NCBI GenBank assembly: GCA_016192705.1
Contig: JACPTQ010000032.1
Location: forward strand, 1-43,756
Origin: Deltaproteobacteria bacterium
GTDB lineage: Bacteria > Myxococcota > JACPTQ01
DNA length: 43,756 bases
Direction: 5' to 3'
The notes below the pieces were generated by a model. The model was not told the DNA's origin and did not search any database. It worked only from the letters and a program-made list of their open reading frames with translations. This document shows positions 8,693 through 19,300 of this stretch, piece by piece. Each line of letters begins with the position of its first letter. Position 1 is the stretch's first letter. Both the position numbers and the translations under genes were made by a program.

Positions 8693-9475
8693 TCACGGTG
8701 CCCAAAGGTGAGTCGCATCGATATACGGCGCGCTGCAGGGCGGCCCATCGGAGGACAGCAGGCGCAACGGCGACGCTGCGTTCTCGCCAATGAGGGCAAT
8801 GAGCGACGAGCGCGTTCCATAAGGGCCCGCATGTACACACGGGGCATAGGTTTCCGCGGGGCGCACGAATGCTGAGGCGGAAGCGGGCGTAGATGCAGGT
8901 TCAGGGATGTCGTGACTTCGAAGAACGTCCGCGAGTCGCGCGACGACGGCCTCGCCCCGGGCCGATTCGATGTTTTTGAGCGCCGTGATCACCAGGTCGA
9001 CCTTGCGCGATGGCGAAAAAAGCGGCGCGTTCTCGAGAACATAAAGTCCCGGCGAAAGTCGCGTCACGCCTGCTCGCGCACCGCCACTCGCCAAATCGAT
9101 GAAGTACAGATCCGACCGATCGCCGGCGAAGAGCCAGGCCGGGCTAAAATCCGCGGGGGATACGCATTCCTCAAAAGCGGCTACCGCCTCTTGAGCAGAT
9201 CTTCGCCTTGCGAGGATGAGCGGCAACTCACCGCGCGATCGCTTCGACGGGTCACGGGCGCCGGGAACGTTTGTCAGCCCAGCAAAGACGCCGCGCTCAT
9301 TGAGCGCGAGCCAAGTGCCGCCGGCCAACGCGTCTCGCCCACCGAGAATGCGCGGGTCTTTCTCGGAAAGGACCGCCATCGCCGTCGCAGGGCGTGCCAA
9401 AAACTCATCGCGATTGGCGGCGACGACAAGGGGCGCGTCGGGGTGAACCTGAAACACAACGACGAGGAGACACAC
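8693..9475 (-). CDS. NRDE family protein (TANGO2-like, Ntn-hydrolase fold)
   Basis: This cytoplasmic protein of 260 residues belongs to the NRDE/TANGO2 family (PF05742). It is named for the motif seen here as ANRDEFLARP, near residue 20. Other family blocks follow: ILGGRDALAGGTWLALNERG and AGLTNVP. The start is GTG followed directly by TGT, placing Cys2 at the mature N-terminus as expected for an Ntn-hydrolase nucleophile; this supports the start. The biochemical role of bacterial members is not settled, though eukaryotic TANGO2 is linked to haem and lipid handling. There is no Shine-Dalgarno. A -10-like TAAGCT lies exactly six bases upstream, which suggests leaderless translation. Confidence 0.88.
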   Translation of the reverse strand: MCLLVVVFQVHPDAPLVVAANRDEFLARPATAMAVLSEKDPRILGGRDALAGGTWLALNERGVFAGLTNVPGARDPSKRSRGELPLILARRRSAQEAVAAFEECVSPADFSPAWLFAGDRSDLYFIDLASGGARAGVTRLSPGLYVLENAPLFSPSRKVDLVITALKNIESARGEAVVARLADVLRSHDIPEPASTPASASAFVRPAETYAPCVHAGPYGTRSSLIALIGENAASPLRLLSSDGPPCSAPYIDATHLWAP

Positions 9476-9481
9476 ACCCGA

Positions 9482-9487
9482 AGCTTA
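9482..9487 (-). promoter_or_regulatory. Candidate -10 hexamer of a leaderless gene
   Basis: TAAGCT on the minus strand is separated by six bases (TCGGGT) from the GTG start of the NRDE gene. No good -35 is visible. Its position matches three other starts in this window that lack a Shine-Dalgarno. Confidence 0.3.
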
Positions 9488-9525
9488 GCTGATATTCAAT
9501 CGCATGACGTTTTCCATCCGCGGAA

Positions 9526-10026
9526 TCAGCGCGGACAAATGACGGCGCTCGTGTGCGTCACCTTGCCGGCGCCAAGCGTCGACCCGAAATGCGTCTCGAT
9601 TTCGACCTTCTTCCCGCATGCTGGCAGACCCGAACCCTTGAGAACCGCGCGGTAAGTGTTCTTGAGGACTTCACCGGGCGCGAGCGTCGTCTTCTTGCCG
9701 TCGGTCAAATCCAAGAACCGCTCGGCCGTCCACGTCCACCGCGTTCCGAGTGCGCCAGCCGGCCGCACCTTCGTCCGAAACGGCCAGACGCGCTTCGCTG
9801 TCTTATCTTTCGACGTGTTGCGAATGCTCACCGTGACGCCCACATTAGCGAGCGACTTCCCAGCCGTCTTCGACGGCCCGATCGCCACAACAGAATAACC
9901 GTCGATCTGGAGAATCGACGAAGAAACGTTCGCCGTTCCAGGGTCCTTTTGCGCCGACGCAACCCCCGACCACGCGAACGTCGAAACTCCTCCCAAAACA
10001 AGCGCCGAAAACAGTGCTTTTTTCAT
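9526..10026 (-). CDS. Small secreted protein of unknown function (166 residues)
   Basis: A clear Sec signal peptide (MKKALFSALVLGGVSTFAWS, cleavage after GVASA) precedes a compact, probably all-beta domain of about 140 residues. Phrases such as VGVTVSIRNTSKDKTAKRVW and FLDLTDGKKTTLAPGE read like an immunoglobulin-like fold. Two cysteines (in LPACGKK and AVICPR) could form a disulfide. The start is supported by GGGAGG seven bases upstream. It is divergent from the antiporter gene, with about 80 bases between the starts. No family was recognised. Confidence 0.82.
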   Translation of the reverse strand: MKKALFSALVLGGVSTFAWSGVASAQKDPGTANVSSSILQIDGYSVVAIGPSKTAGKSLANVGVTVSIRNTSKDKTAKRVWPFRTKVRPAGALGTRWTWTAERFLDLTDGKKTTLAPGEVLKNTYRAVLKGSGLPACGKKVEIETHFGSTLGAGKVTHTSAVICPR

Positions 10027-10086
10027 AAGTTTCCTCCCTTTCCTGTTTATTGGACGAATCTGGACCGATTTTATTCATTTCCGCCG

Positions 10087-10095
10087 TGCTATACC
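10087..10095 (+). promoter_or_regulatory. Candidate extended -10 before the antiporter
   Basis: TGC followed by TATACC (10090-10095) forms an extended -10 nine bases upstream of the GTG at 10105. No -35 is evident. If used, the transcript would be nearly leaderless. Confidence 0.25.
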
Positions 10096-10104
10096 TCCGA
10101 TCGC

Positions 10105-11391
10105 GTGCATCTTTCCGCTGCCGACACCGCTCACGTCTTCTTGTCGCTCGGACTCATCGTCGTTTTCGCCCACGGCTTCGGCACCTTGTTCGTCCGCCTC
10201 CATCAACCGCGCGTCGTCGGCGAAATCCTCGGCGGCCTTCTGCTCGGCCCCACCGTTCTCGGCGCCCTCGCGCCCGACATCCACGCCGCTCTCTTCATCG
10301 GCGGCCGCGCAACGCCGTGGGTCCTCGGCATCGCGAGCCACCTCGGCCTCCTCCTTCTCATGTTCTCGTCCGGCGCCGAAATCCGCACGTCGTTCGATCG
10401 CAGCGAGCGCCGCGTCGTCATCGCCGTTTCCGCCGCCGGCACGCTCTTGCCGTTCGCCGCCGGAATCGCCTTCGTACAGTTCATCGACACCGTGTCCTTG
10501 CTGGGCGCCGCCGCCGACCCCACCGCCTTCGCCCTCATCCTGGGTGCCGCCATCGCGGTCACAAGCATCCCCGTCATCTCGCGCATCATGCTCGATCTCG
10601 GCCTCATCGAAACGCCGTTCGCGCGCATCGTCCTCGCAGCCGCGGTGCTCGAAGACATCCTCCTCTACTTCGTCGTCGCCATCGCGCTCGGAATCGTCGG
10701 GACCAGCCACGACCAACTCTTTGGACTCCCGGCGATCCTCAAGGACTTTCGACCGGACTTGTGGGCAGTCATCTATCACGTCGCCGCGACGATTGGATTC
10801 TTCGCCGTCACGCTCGTGGCCGGCACCGCGCTCGTCCGACGCACGGCCCTCTTTCGCCGAAAAGAAATCCCCAAGGCGACCGACATCGCGTTTCAGTTCG
10901 TCTTTCTTCTAAGCGTCGTCGCAATCGCGATGCTCCTCGGCGTCGCACCGATGTTCGGCGCGTTCGTTGCGGGGATCGTCGCCGGGCGCGCGGGAGACCA
11001 GTCCGCGCAAGCGCGCGAGTCGCTAAAGAGTTTTTCGTTTGCGCTGTTTATTCCGATCTACTTTGCGAGCGTCGGGCTGCGACTCAATCTCATCCACGGC
11101 TTCGACCCGCTCTTCTTCGTCGCGTTTCTTGGTTATGCGTGTGTCGCGAAAGCGGCGAGCGTGTTCGGGAGCGCGCGGCTCGCGGGTGAGTCGACGCGCG
11201 GCGCGCGAAACCTTGCGGTCGCGCTGAACGCCCGCGGCGGGCCCGGCATCGTGCTCGCGACGATCGCTTACGAAGCGAAGATCATCAGCGACAGCTTTTT
11301 TGTCGTGCTCGTTCTTTTGTCGATCGTGACGTCGATGCTCGCGGGGGCTTGGCTCGGCTGGATCGTCCGGCGGAAAGAGCCGCTGCGGTAA
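10105..11391 (+). CDS. Cation/proton antiporter, CPA2 (KefB/NapA-like) family
   Basis: This inner-membrane Na+ or K+/H+ exchanger has 428 residues and about 12 hydrophobic segments. Family features are RLHQPRVVGEILGGLLLGPT near the N-terminus, HLGLLLLMFSSGAEI, and the conserved RIVLAAAVLEDILLY helix, whose acidic pair sits where CPA transport aspartates lie (here Glu-Asp). No TrkA-N domain follows, so it is a short membrane-only member. The frame is open upstream to 9553, but that part is Arg-rich and antisense to the neighbouring secreted protein. I take the GTG at 10105, just before the first membrane helix, as the start. It has no Shine-Dalgarno. Confidence 0.85.
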   Translation: MHLSAADTAHVFLSLGLIVVFAHGFGTLFVRLHQPRVVGEILGGLLLGPTVLGALAPDIHAALFIGGRATPWVLGIASHLGLLLLMFSSGAEIRTSFDRSERRVVIAVSAAGTLLPFAAGIAFVQFIDTVSLLGAAADPTAFALILGAAIAVTSIPVISRIMLDLGLIETPFARIVLAAAVLEDILLYFVVAIALGIVGTSHDQLFGLPAILKDFRPDLWAVIYHVAATIGFFAVTLVAGTALVRRTALFRRKEIPKATDIAFQFVFLLSVVAIAMLLGVAPMFGAFVAGIVAGRAGDQSAQARESLKSFSFALFIPIYFASVGLRLNLIHGFDPLFFVAFLGYACVAKAASVFGSARLAGESTRGARNLAVALNARGGPGIVLATIAYEAKIISDSFFVVLVLLSIVTSMLAGAWLGWIVRRKEPLR

Positions 11392-11420
11392 TTCGGAGGG
11401 CCTATCGAACGCTCAAAGAA

Positions 11421-11879
11421 TTAGTAGTTTGTGCTAACGCAAACGCCGTAGTTCTTATTCCAGCAGCAAAAGATTGAACCGTAATCCTTGCACGTGATTG
11501 CGCTTCCACCGCCGCCACCGCCGGCCGCGCGCGCATCCGCCGTCGTCGTTCGCGGCGCTCTGGGCGTCGTTGCATTCGCGATCGGCTGCCCCGCCGCATT
11601 CTTCGCAACGCACGCCGAGATGCGAAGCGGCTTCACGCGTCCCGCCGCGTCGGTCTTTTTCACGTCCCACTCGACCCGAATCGTTCCCGCAGGGCACACG
11701 CTCACGACGCCATCCGCCTTCGTGAGATCGCCCGTCGCCTCGCTCGCCACAACATCCGTCGGCTCCTCGACGCTGAATCCCTCGCCGCCACACGCGACGA
11801 GCGCCCCACCCGAAACCACCGCGACCAAACCGATTGCCATCGAGAAACTCTTTCTGCTCATTGCCTTCATCGTTTTCAT
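11421..11879 (-). CDS. Small lipoprotein with Gly-rich linker and Cys-containing tail
   Basis: The protein has 152 residues. The start at 11879 is supported by AAAGGA upstream and by a lipoprotein signal (basic n-region, hydrophobic core, LVAC). An in-frame start at 11939 would add 20 charged residues. After the lipidated Cys comes an acidic linker and a short domain with two cysteines (VCPAGTIRVEWDVKKTD and ISACVAKN). Then a six-glycine run precedes a 27-residue tail with four cysteines (CKDYGSIFCCWNKNYGVC). The tail could be disulfide-rich or metal binding. It shares its design (lipobox, linker, Cys-rich C-terminus) with the minus-strand gene at 34507-35073. No function is known to me. Confidence 0.75.
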   Translation of the reverse strand: MKTMKAMSRKSFSMAIGLVAVVSGGALVACGGEGFSVEEPTDVVASEATGDLTKADGVVSVCPAGTIRVEWDVKKTDAAGRVKPLRISACVAKNAAGQPIANATTPRAPRTTTADARAAGGGGGGSAITCKDYGSIFCCWNKNYGVCVSTNY

Positions 11880-12143
11880 CCGTCCTTTTTTTTCGTAGCC
11901 GTCGTCATCCCGACCGTCGTTCATCGCTCGGCCTTCCATTTGGCCAAGCGCAAACGACGACCGTTGACGTTCGCTCCCAAAAGCAACTTAGCGGCCAACG
12001 CGGAATCGCAGGAATCTGATGCCCTTTGTGGATTCGGTGATGAAGTCGATCAACTCAAGGGATCAAAACTGCGATCAATCGATCGGAGGCCAACAGATCC
12101 GCTTTCCGCCATGCTGTGGTCATCAATCGCGTGGCGCCTCGAC

Positions 12144-12172
12144 TCGAAATGCCGTGTTGGGCGTGATAAGCC
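12144..12172 (+). promoter_or_regulatory. Promoter of a leaderless gene
   Basis: TCGAAA (12144-12149), a 17-base spacer ending in TGA, and TAAGCC (12167-12172) are followed by exactly six bases and the ATG at 12179. Transcription would start at the ATG itself. The preceding 11880-12143 shows no gene or clear structure. Confidence 0.45.
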
Positions 12173-12178
12173 GAGACC

Positions 12179-13072
12179 ATGGATTTTTTGACGGTCCTCA
12201 TTCCGACCGTTGTCGTTGTTGGGGTCGGCGTTTTTTTCGCGTTCAAGTCGGGGCGTGCCGCTTTGGCCATACGAGCCGCGGCGTCTGGACAAGGTCCCCA
12301 AGCGACGGCGCTTGCCGATGCGTACCGACGCTTCTTTGAGGCGACGGGGTATTGCTACGTGGAGCTTGCCGACACGCCGATCGACGCGCAGGTCGCTGAC
12401 GCCATGCGCCGCATGCAGGAAGCGACACGCGACCCGTACAAGAAAACACATATGGTGCGCCAGATTCACGACTTCACGATCCACTGGGAACAGCAGACGA
12501 CCGCGGGCCGAGCCGGTGGTTGGTCGACGTCGTGTGATTTTACGATCCCGCTCAGCGCGAAGCCGCGGGTTCTGTGGCACGTCGCCGAACGGAGCTTTGG
12601 GTCGACGGGCGAGAAGCTGAAGGGGATGGTGACCAACCTCGAACACAACTATTTTCGCCGCGATGGTGTGAAAGCCGGTGGCTTGAACGCGCGGCGAAAA
12701 TGGGGAGCCCCTGTTTACAGAGGGCGACCCCACCCTTTGAAACCGGCGTTTGCGACGCGCATCGAAACGGGCGATGCGGCCTTCGACAAGCGATTTCAGG
12801 TTTTCGGAGAAGATGCAGCCGCGGTGCTTGGGATACTTGGCTATGCGCCGATACGCGCCGGGCTTCTTTCATATACGGAGGTCGATCTGCGCGTTTTATC
12901 CGACCGCGTTTGGTTCGCCGACCCGCTCATGAACAACTTGCGGGCCGCGTACGGTGGAAACGCGGGGATGATGGCCGCCGCGAACAACCCGGGACGACTC
13001 CTCGAGTTGTCGACGCCTTTTCACAACCACGTCGCGGACCTTCTCGTCGCTGTGGCGCGGTGGTCAGCGTAG
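12179..13072 (+). CDS. Membrane-anchored protein, DUF3137-like
   Basis: The protein has 297 residues with one N-terminal transmembrane helix (LTVLIPTVVVVGVGVFFAF, residues 4-22), so the rest is probably cytoplasmic or periplasmic on a single anchor. The C-terminal third (AAFDKRFQVFGED, then AAAVLGILGYAPI, and LSDRVWFADP) resembles the pattern of DUF3137 proteins, in which a fold around F-x-V-x-x-x-D is followed by an alpha/beta block. This is a visual match only. There is no Shine-Dalgarno. A promoter six bases upstream suggests leaderless translation. Confidence 0.75.
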   Translation: MDFLTVLIPTVVVVGVGVFFAFKSGRAALAIRAAASGQGPQATALADAYRRFFEATGYCYVELADTPIDAQVADAMRRMQEATRDPYKKTHMVRQIHDFTIHWEQQTTAGRAGGWSTSCDFTIPLSAKPRVLWHVAERSFGSTGEKLKGMVTNLEHNYFRRDGVKAGGLNARRKWGAPVYRGRPHPLKPAFATRIETGDAAFDKRFQVFGEDAAAVLGILGYAPIRAGLLSYTEVDLRVLSDRVWFADPLMNNLRAAYGGNAGMMAAANNPGRLLELSTPFHNHVADLLVAVARWSA

Positions 13073-13109
13073 TTCCATTCCGCGGCCGTTAACGCCCCGT
13101 TCAGCAAAG

Positions 13110-13145
13110 ACGCGAGCGGCGCCGTCGCGACGCGTGTGGTTTTTT
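13110..13145 (+). terminator. Possible rho-independent terminator
   Basis: About 38 bases after the preceding stop, ACGCG (13110-13114) can pair with CGCGT (13131-13135) around an inner CGGC/GCCG stem. Six T residues (13140-13145) follow after a short GTGG. The stem is imperfect and the T-run is offset, so the call is moderate at best. Confidence 0.35.
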
Positions 13146-13170
13146 CACTTACATCCGGGTTCCAGTTGTA

Positions 13171-13199
13171 TTGAAACAACCCAACGCGTTCGGTAGTAT
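13171..13199 (+). promoter_or_regulatory. Sigma-70-type promoter of the giant Ig-repeat gene
   Basis: TTGAAA (13171-13176), a spacer of exactly 17 bases and TAGTAT (13194-13199) make the best promoter match in the window. Transcription would begin near 13206, three bases before a stable hairpin. The TTG at 13171 opens the reading frame, but it is better read as the -35 box than as a start codon. Confidence 0.6.
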
Positions 13200-13208
13200 T
13201 GTTTTAAG

Positions 13209-13235
13209 ACACCAGCCAGATTTCCGGGCTGGTGT
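13209..13235 (+). promoter_or_regulatory. 5' stem-loop in the leader of the giant gene
   Basis: ACACCAGCC (13209-13217) pairs perfectly with GGCTGGTGT (13227-13235) over a nine-base loop. It sits at the predicted 5' end of the mRNA and has no T-run. It could protect the transcript from 5'-end decay or serve as a regulatory leader structure. Confidence 0.5.
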
Positions 13236-13344
13236 TCGGCCGATATGCGGGATGACATTTGGAACCACAACAGCGGCTCATGTGTTACCGCGCATGTCGT
13301 TCGGAGAATCGAAAGCCCCGCTCGCGGTAAGTGACAGGGAGCGG

Positions 13345-16300
13345 TTGTCCGTTCGCGGGGGCGCCACGCGCCGTCGGCTCGCGCTTGTCGTCTCTGTGGC
13401 CGCCACGGCGTGTACGGACCGGTCAATCGATAATGGCGCAGAGTCCGCGCGGCCAGAAGAAACGCGCACCGTCAAGCAGGCCGTCGTGACGGCGTTCGCG
13501 GCGGGTTCACTCGTCATCCCCATGGACACGACGTACCAGGACAACGGGATGCTCAAAGCGTTCGGGCTCGTTTACACGTTGGTGAAACGGGGCGTCCCGG
13601 TGAGGTGGGCGATCTTGACGCCTAAAGCGCAGGGCGCCACCGACTTCACGGCGAGCGGCGTCGATTTTCAGACGGGCGCGGTCATCACGGATTTTGGATA
13701 TCGTGGTGGTCCCTTCATCATCGACTCGGCGGATCGCGCGACGGCGGTGCCGATCGTTCAAGCGTGGCACGGAGCGGGGAACGTCACGACGGTGCACGAC
13801 ATGACCGCCGCGTTCAGCGCGGATGTTCGGTCGACGATAACCGTTGCGCCGCGCATCGCCGTATTCGTCGATGGGTACGAGACGATTCTTTTCGGATACT
13901 TGAATGCCGCTGGGATTACGGACAGCGCGGGACAGGCGTGGCCAGCGGCTCTCGACGCAACCGGTGTTTATGCGGGTTATCCAGATATTCTGAACGCCAC
14001 TGAAACAAAGGGCCCCGTCAACGGGTCGAACGACGGCGCTCTTTTCCGCGCGGGGGGCGTGCCCGATTTTTGCCAGTTCGCGGTGGCGCACCACCCACTG
14101 TCGGCGATCGACAACGAAGTTCGTCGCGAAGTTCGGCAATGGCTTGCGTCGAGCGCGTCGGTGCACGCGTTCATGGAGTGCGAGGCGATCCTCGCCTTTG
14201 AGAACAACGTGGCCACCGGGCGTTTCCTGTCGACAGCCGGCGTTAAACAGGACAGTTCGACAGCGCCCACGCCGCTCACGAACCGCACGCCAGACAACGC
14301 GATTTCGCAATACGACGGGACGATTCAGGCGAACAACTCAGCCTTCGCGATGGACTCGTTGACAAAGAATGGTGGCTCTTGGAAAGCGACGGTCGCGACC
14401 CATTTGAATCGCTCGACGTCTGCTCTCGGAACACGCGTCATGTGGCTCTCGGGAAACCTCGACGGCAACGCAGCGCAAGGAAAAGTCACGTACCTCACGG
14501 GGCACCAATACCCGACGACGCTGCCGATTTCGGCGAGCGCGCAGACGAATGGATCACGCCTCTTCCTTCAAAGCCTGCTTGACCCCGGGTGCACAACGGC
14601 GGTTCCGTCGCCAACTCTCACGTTCACGAAATCGGCACCCGCGTACACGAACGGCTCGTCGATCACTTTCACGATTTCGTACGGTAACACGGCCGGCGGC
14701 ACCGCCGAGGGCGCGGTGATTAAAGACGCGATCCCCGCGGGAACAACGTTCGTGTCGGCGACGGGCGGCGGCACGTTTGCGAGCGGCGTCGTGACGTGGA
14801 CGCTCGGCGATCTTGCGCCAGGCGCGTCGGGCTCCGTGTCGGTAACCGTTAGTGTCGCGTCCGACGGGACGTACACAAATGAGGCGCTCCTCAATTACCG
14901 CGTAGGACCGACGGCCAAGGCCCTTGCGAGCAACACCACGACCACGGTGCGCGACACCGCGGAGCCGACGACCACCATCGTTTCGGGACCGGCGAATCCG
15001 ACGAACTCGCCGATTGCGACTTTTGATTTCTCGTCGGACGACCCGCTTGCGACGTTCGAATGCAACCTCGACGCCGCGGGCTGGGCCGCGTGCAGCGACC
15101 CCGTGACCTTTACGGGCCTCTCCGAAACGCCGCACACGCTCGACGTCCGCGCGAAGGACGCAGCCGGTAACAGCGACGGAACACCCGCAACGCATACGTG
15201 GACAGTCGACACGACGCCGCCCGACACAAGCTTTTCGGTGACGCCGTCTGACCCGTCGAATACGCCAAATCCAACGTTTGGTTTCACGTCGACTGAGAGC
15301 CCAGCGACGTTCGAGTGCAAGCTCGATTCGGGTTCGTGGGCGCCGTGCACAAACCCGAAGTCGTACAGCGGCCTCGGCGACGGGAGCCACACATTCCAAG
15401 TTCGCGCGATGGACGCCGCAACCAACACGGACCCGTCGCCCGCATCGTACACGTGGACAATCGACGCGACCGCGCCTGACACGAGCATCACATCGAATCC
15501 GCCGGCCGCGACGCCCGCGACGTCCGCAACGTTCGTGTTTACGTCGACCGAAACCCCCTCGACCTTTGAATGCAAGCTCGACACGGGCGCGTGGACACCC
15601 TGCACGAGCCCCCAATCCTACAGCGGCCTCAGCGAAGCGACCCATACGTTCCAAGTCCGCGCGACGGATGCCGCGACCAACACCGACCCGACGCCCGCGC
15701 CGTACACATGGAGCGTCGACGCGACCGCGCCCAACACAACCATCACATCGAATCCACCCTTGGCCTCGAACTCCACATCGGCATCGTTCGCGTTCACATC
15801 GGACGAGAGTCCCGTGACGTACGAATGTCGGTTTGACACGGGCCCGTGGGCATCCTGCACATCGCCCCAGAGTTTTAGCGGCATTGCCGACGGCTCGCAC
15901 ACCTTCGCCGTGCGCGCGACCGACGCCGCGGGCAACATGGACGGCTCACCTGCATCGTACACTTGGACGGTCGATACCGTTGCGCCCGACACCAGCTTCT
16001 TATCGACACCGCCCAGCGCGTCGAATTCCTCGGCCGCATCGTTCAGTTTCACGTCGCTCGATGGAACGGCGACATTCGAATGCCGGCTCGACTCGGGCTC
16101 GTGGTCCGTCTGTACGAGCCCAGCGTCGCTTTCCGGCCTCGCCGATGGCTCGCACACCTACGACGTGCGTGCGAAAGACCCGGCTGGCAACACCGATGCA
16201 TCACCCGCGTCGTACACATGGACCGTCGACACCGCCATCCCCGAGACGAGCTTCACCGCGACTCCGCCCGTCCTCTCGAACACCGCGAGCGCGAGCTTCA

Positions 16301-19300
16301 GCTTTTCGTCGAACGAGGTTGGCGCGACGTTTGACTGCAAACTCGACACCGGCGCCTGGACCGCGTGCGCGAGCCCTCGAGATCTGACTGGGCTCGCGGA
16401 TGGATCCCACACGTTCTGGGTGCGCGCGAAAGACGCCGCCGGAAACGTCGATGCTTCACCCGCGCCATACACTTGGGCGATCGATACGGTTGTTCCGGAT
16501 ACAAACCTAACATCGACGCCGCCTTCGCAAAGCGCGTCGGGAAACGCGAGCTTCGGCTTTTCATCGCTCGACGTCACGGCGACTTTCGAGTGCAAACTTG
16601 ATACGGGCGCGTGGGGCGTCTGTACAAGTCCAACAAGTTATTCGAGTCTTGCGGACGGTGTTCACGCGTTCCAAGTTCGCGCGAAGGACCCGGCCGGCAA
16701 CGTTGACGCTTCGCCGGAATCGTACACTTGGACGATCGACACCGGTCCGCCGGATACATCGATCACGTCGAGTCCGCCGACGCTCACCAACGGCACGTCT
16801 GCCAATTTCGCGTTCACCTCGAACGAAGGGAGCGTGACGTACGAGTGCAAACTCGACGCGGCCGCGTGGTCGTCTTGTACAAGCCCTGTCTCGTTCACGG
16901 GCCTTTCGGCAGGAAGCCACACTTTCCTCGTGCGCGCGACCGATGCGGCTGGCAACGTTGATGCGACGCCGGCGTCGTACCCCTGGACGATCGACACGAC
17001 GGCGCCGGACACAAGCCTTACGTCGACGCCACCAGCCGTAACGTCATCAACCTCGGCGACCTTTGTCTTCTCATCGTTGGACGGCACGGCGACGTTTGAA
17101 TGCCGACTCGATGGCGCCGCGTGGGCCGCCTGCACGAGCCCCACGGATTACACAGGCTTCGCGGACGGGAGCCACGCGTTCGATGTTCGCGCGAAGGACC
17201 CCGCGGGCAATGTCGACGCAACGCCCGCTTCTTACACCTGGTCCATCGACACGACCGCGCCCGATACCTCGATCACGGCGAGCCCAGCGGCGACGACCGC
17301 AGCCAAGTCGGCCGCTTTCGAGTTCGCATCCGCCGACACCGCGGCCACGTTTGAATGTCGCGTGGATGGTGCTCCGTGGTCCACCTGCACGAGTCCGGCG
17401 ACGTACAGCGCGCTCGCCGAAGGGAACCATACTTTTGACGTCCGCGCGAAAGACCCGGCCGGCAACGTTGACGCGACGCCAGCTTCGTTCACATGGACCA
17501 TCGACCTCACAGCGCCCGATACGGCGATCGCGACAAAACCGGCAGCCATTTCAAACGTTTCGTCGCCGAGCTTTGGGTTCACGTCGAATGAAGTCGGCGC
17601 GACGTTCGAATGTAAGCTCGACGGCGCGGCGTTGTGGACAGCCTGCGCGACGCCCGTCACGTTTGCAGGTGTCGCGGACGGCAGCCATTCGCTCGACGTT
17701 CGCGCGAAGGACGTGGCTGGCAATCTCGATTCAACACCCGCGACATACACATGGGTCGTCGATACAGTCGCTCCCGACACCACCATCGATTCGGGCCCGG
17801 CCGCTCTCGTCGCGACGAGCAGCGCGAGCGTCACCTTCTCGTCTAACGACACCGCGGCGACGTTTGAGTGCAAGCTCGACGGTGCACCGTCTTTTACGGC
17901 GTGTATCAGTCCTTTCGCGCTCACCGGACTCAGTGACGGACCGCATTCGCTTGAGATTCGTGCGAGAGACCAAGCCGGCAACACCGATGCAACACCCGCG
18001 ACTCACGCTTGGACCGTCGACACTTCGGCACCGGTCGTGGCGATCGTTTCTGGCCCACCGGCTCAAAGCGGAAGTGCGAGCGCGACCTTCGATTTCTCGT
18101 CGAACGAAACGGGTGTCACATTCGAATGCAAACTCGACAGCGCCACCGGCTGGACGGCATGCACGGACCCTGTGACGTTCAACAGCCTCGTCGACGGGAG
18201 CCACACGCTTTCGGTGCGCGCGAAAGACGCCGCGGGGAATGTCTCGACCTCACCGGCCTCACAGACGTGGATCGTTGCGCCGGGTGCGCCCAACACAAGC
18301 GTCACGAGCGGACCGTCCAATCCAACCGACCAAACGAGCGCAACATTTGTTTTTTCCTCGGACCTTGCTGGCGTTTCGTTCGAGTGCCGTCTCGACGGTG
18401 CGTCGAGCTTCACCGCATGCCCGGGCACGGCGACGTTCCCGGGGCTTGGTGACGGCGAGCACACGCTTCAAGTGCGCGCCAAAACAAACGAAGGAGTCGT
18501 CGATCCGACGCCCGCGACCTGGACGTGGATCGTCGACACCGACGCGACGCCAGGCACAACCATCGTCTCTGGGCCATCGTCGCCAACCTCCGAGACCGCC
18601 GCCGCCTTTGACTTTTCTTCCGACGTTGCAGGCGTATCGTTTGAATGCAAGCTCGACTCGGCGACAACGTTTACGGCGTGCACGGATCCCGCGGTCTTCA
18701 ACGGGCTTGTGGATGGAACGCATCTCCTTGCCGTGCGCGCGAAAGACGCGGCGGGCAACGTCGATCCGACGCCCGCGACCTGGACCTGGATCGTCGACAC
18801 CGCCGCAACGCCCGAGACGACCGTTGCCCTTGGACCGCCGACCACGAATGCGCCCTCGAACGCGACCTTCTCGTTTTCATCCGATGTCGGGGACGCAACG
18901 TTTGAGTGCAGGCTCGACACGGCCGAGGCGTTTGGCGCTTGTGCGAACCCGGTGACCTACACCGCGCTTCTCGATGGCCCACACACGCTCGAAGTTCGCG
19001 CGAAGGCGACGACTGGGGCGGTCGATCCAACGCCCGCGACCTGGTCGTGGACGGTCGGTTCCGAAGTCGTCGATGGCGGACCGGATGCCGGCGGCGGCGC
19101 GCCAAGTCAAGATGCGGGGGTCTCGGCGGACGGGGGATCGTCGCCCGAGGATGCCGGGGCCATTGGCGGAGGAGTCTCGGCGCCGGACGGTGGCGAATCG
19201 CTCGTCAACGAAACGCCATCCGGGAGTGACGGCGGATGCGCGGTTGCGGCAACGTCGAATTCGACGCCCCACCTTGGGTTCGCGCTCCTCATCGTTGTCG

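Noticed and set aside
9553-10104. Upstream extension of the antiporter
   Set aside because: This part is antisense to the small secreted protein, Arg-rich and not membrane-like. The family starts near the first helix.
13171-13344. TTG start at 13171 for the giant lipoprotein
   Set aside because: These bases form the -35 box of a good promoter, a perfect hairpin follows, and the lipoprotein signal begins much later.
14554-15900. 448-residue minus-strand frame
   Set aside because: It is the shadow of the Ig-like repeats; its apparent internal repetition comes from the sense-strand repeats.
14953-19059. Possible CRISPR or satellite array
   Set aside because: The period is about 257 bases, stays in frame and encodes conserved protein modules with spaced cysteines. 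There are no short identical repeats with unique spacers.
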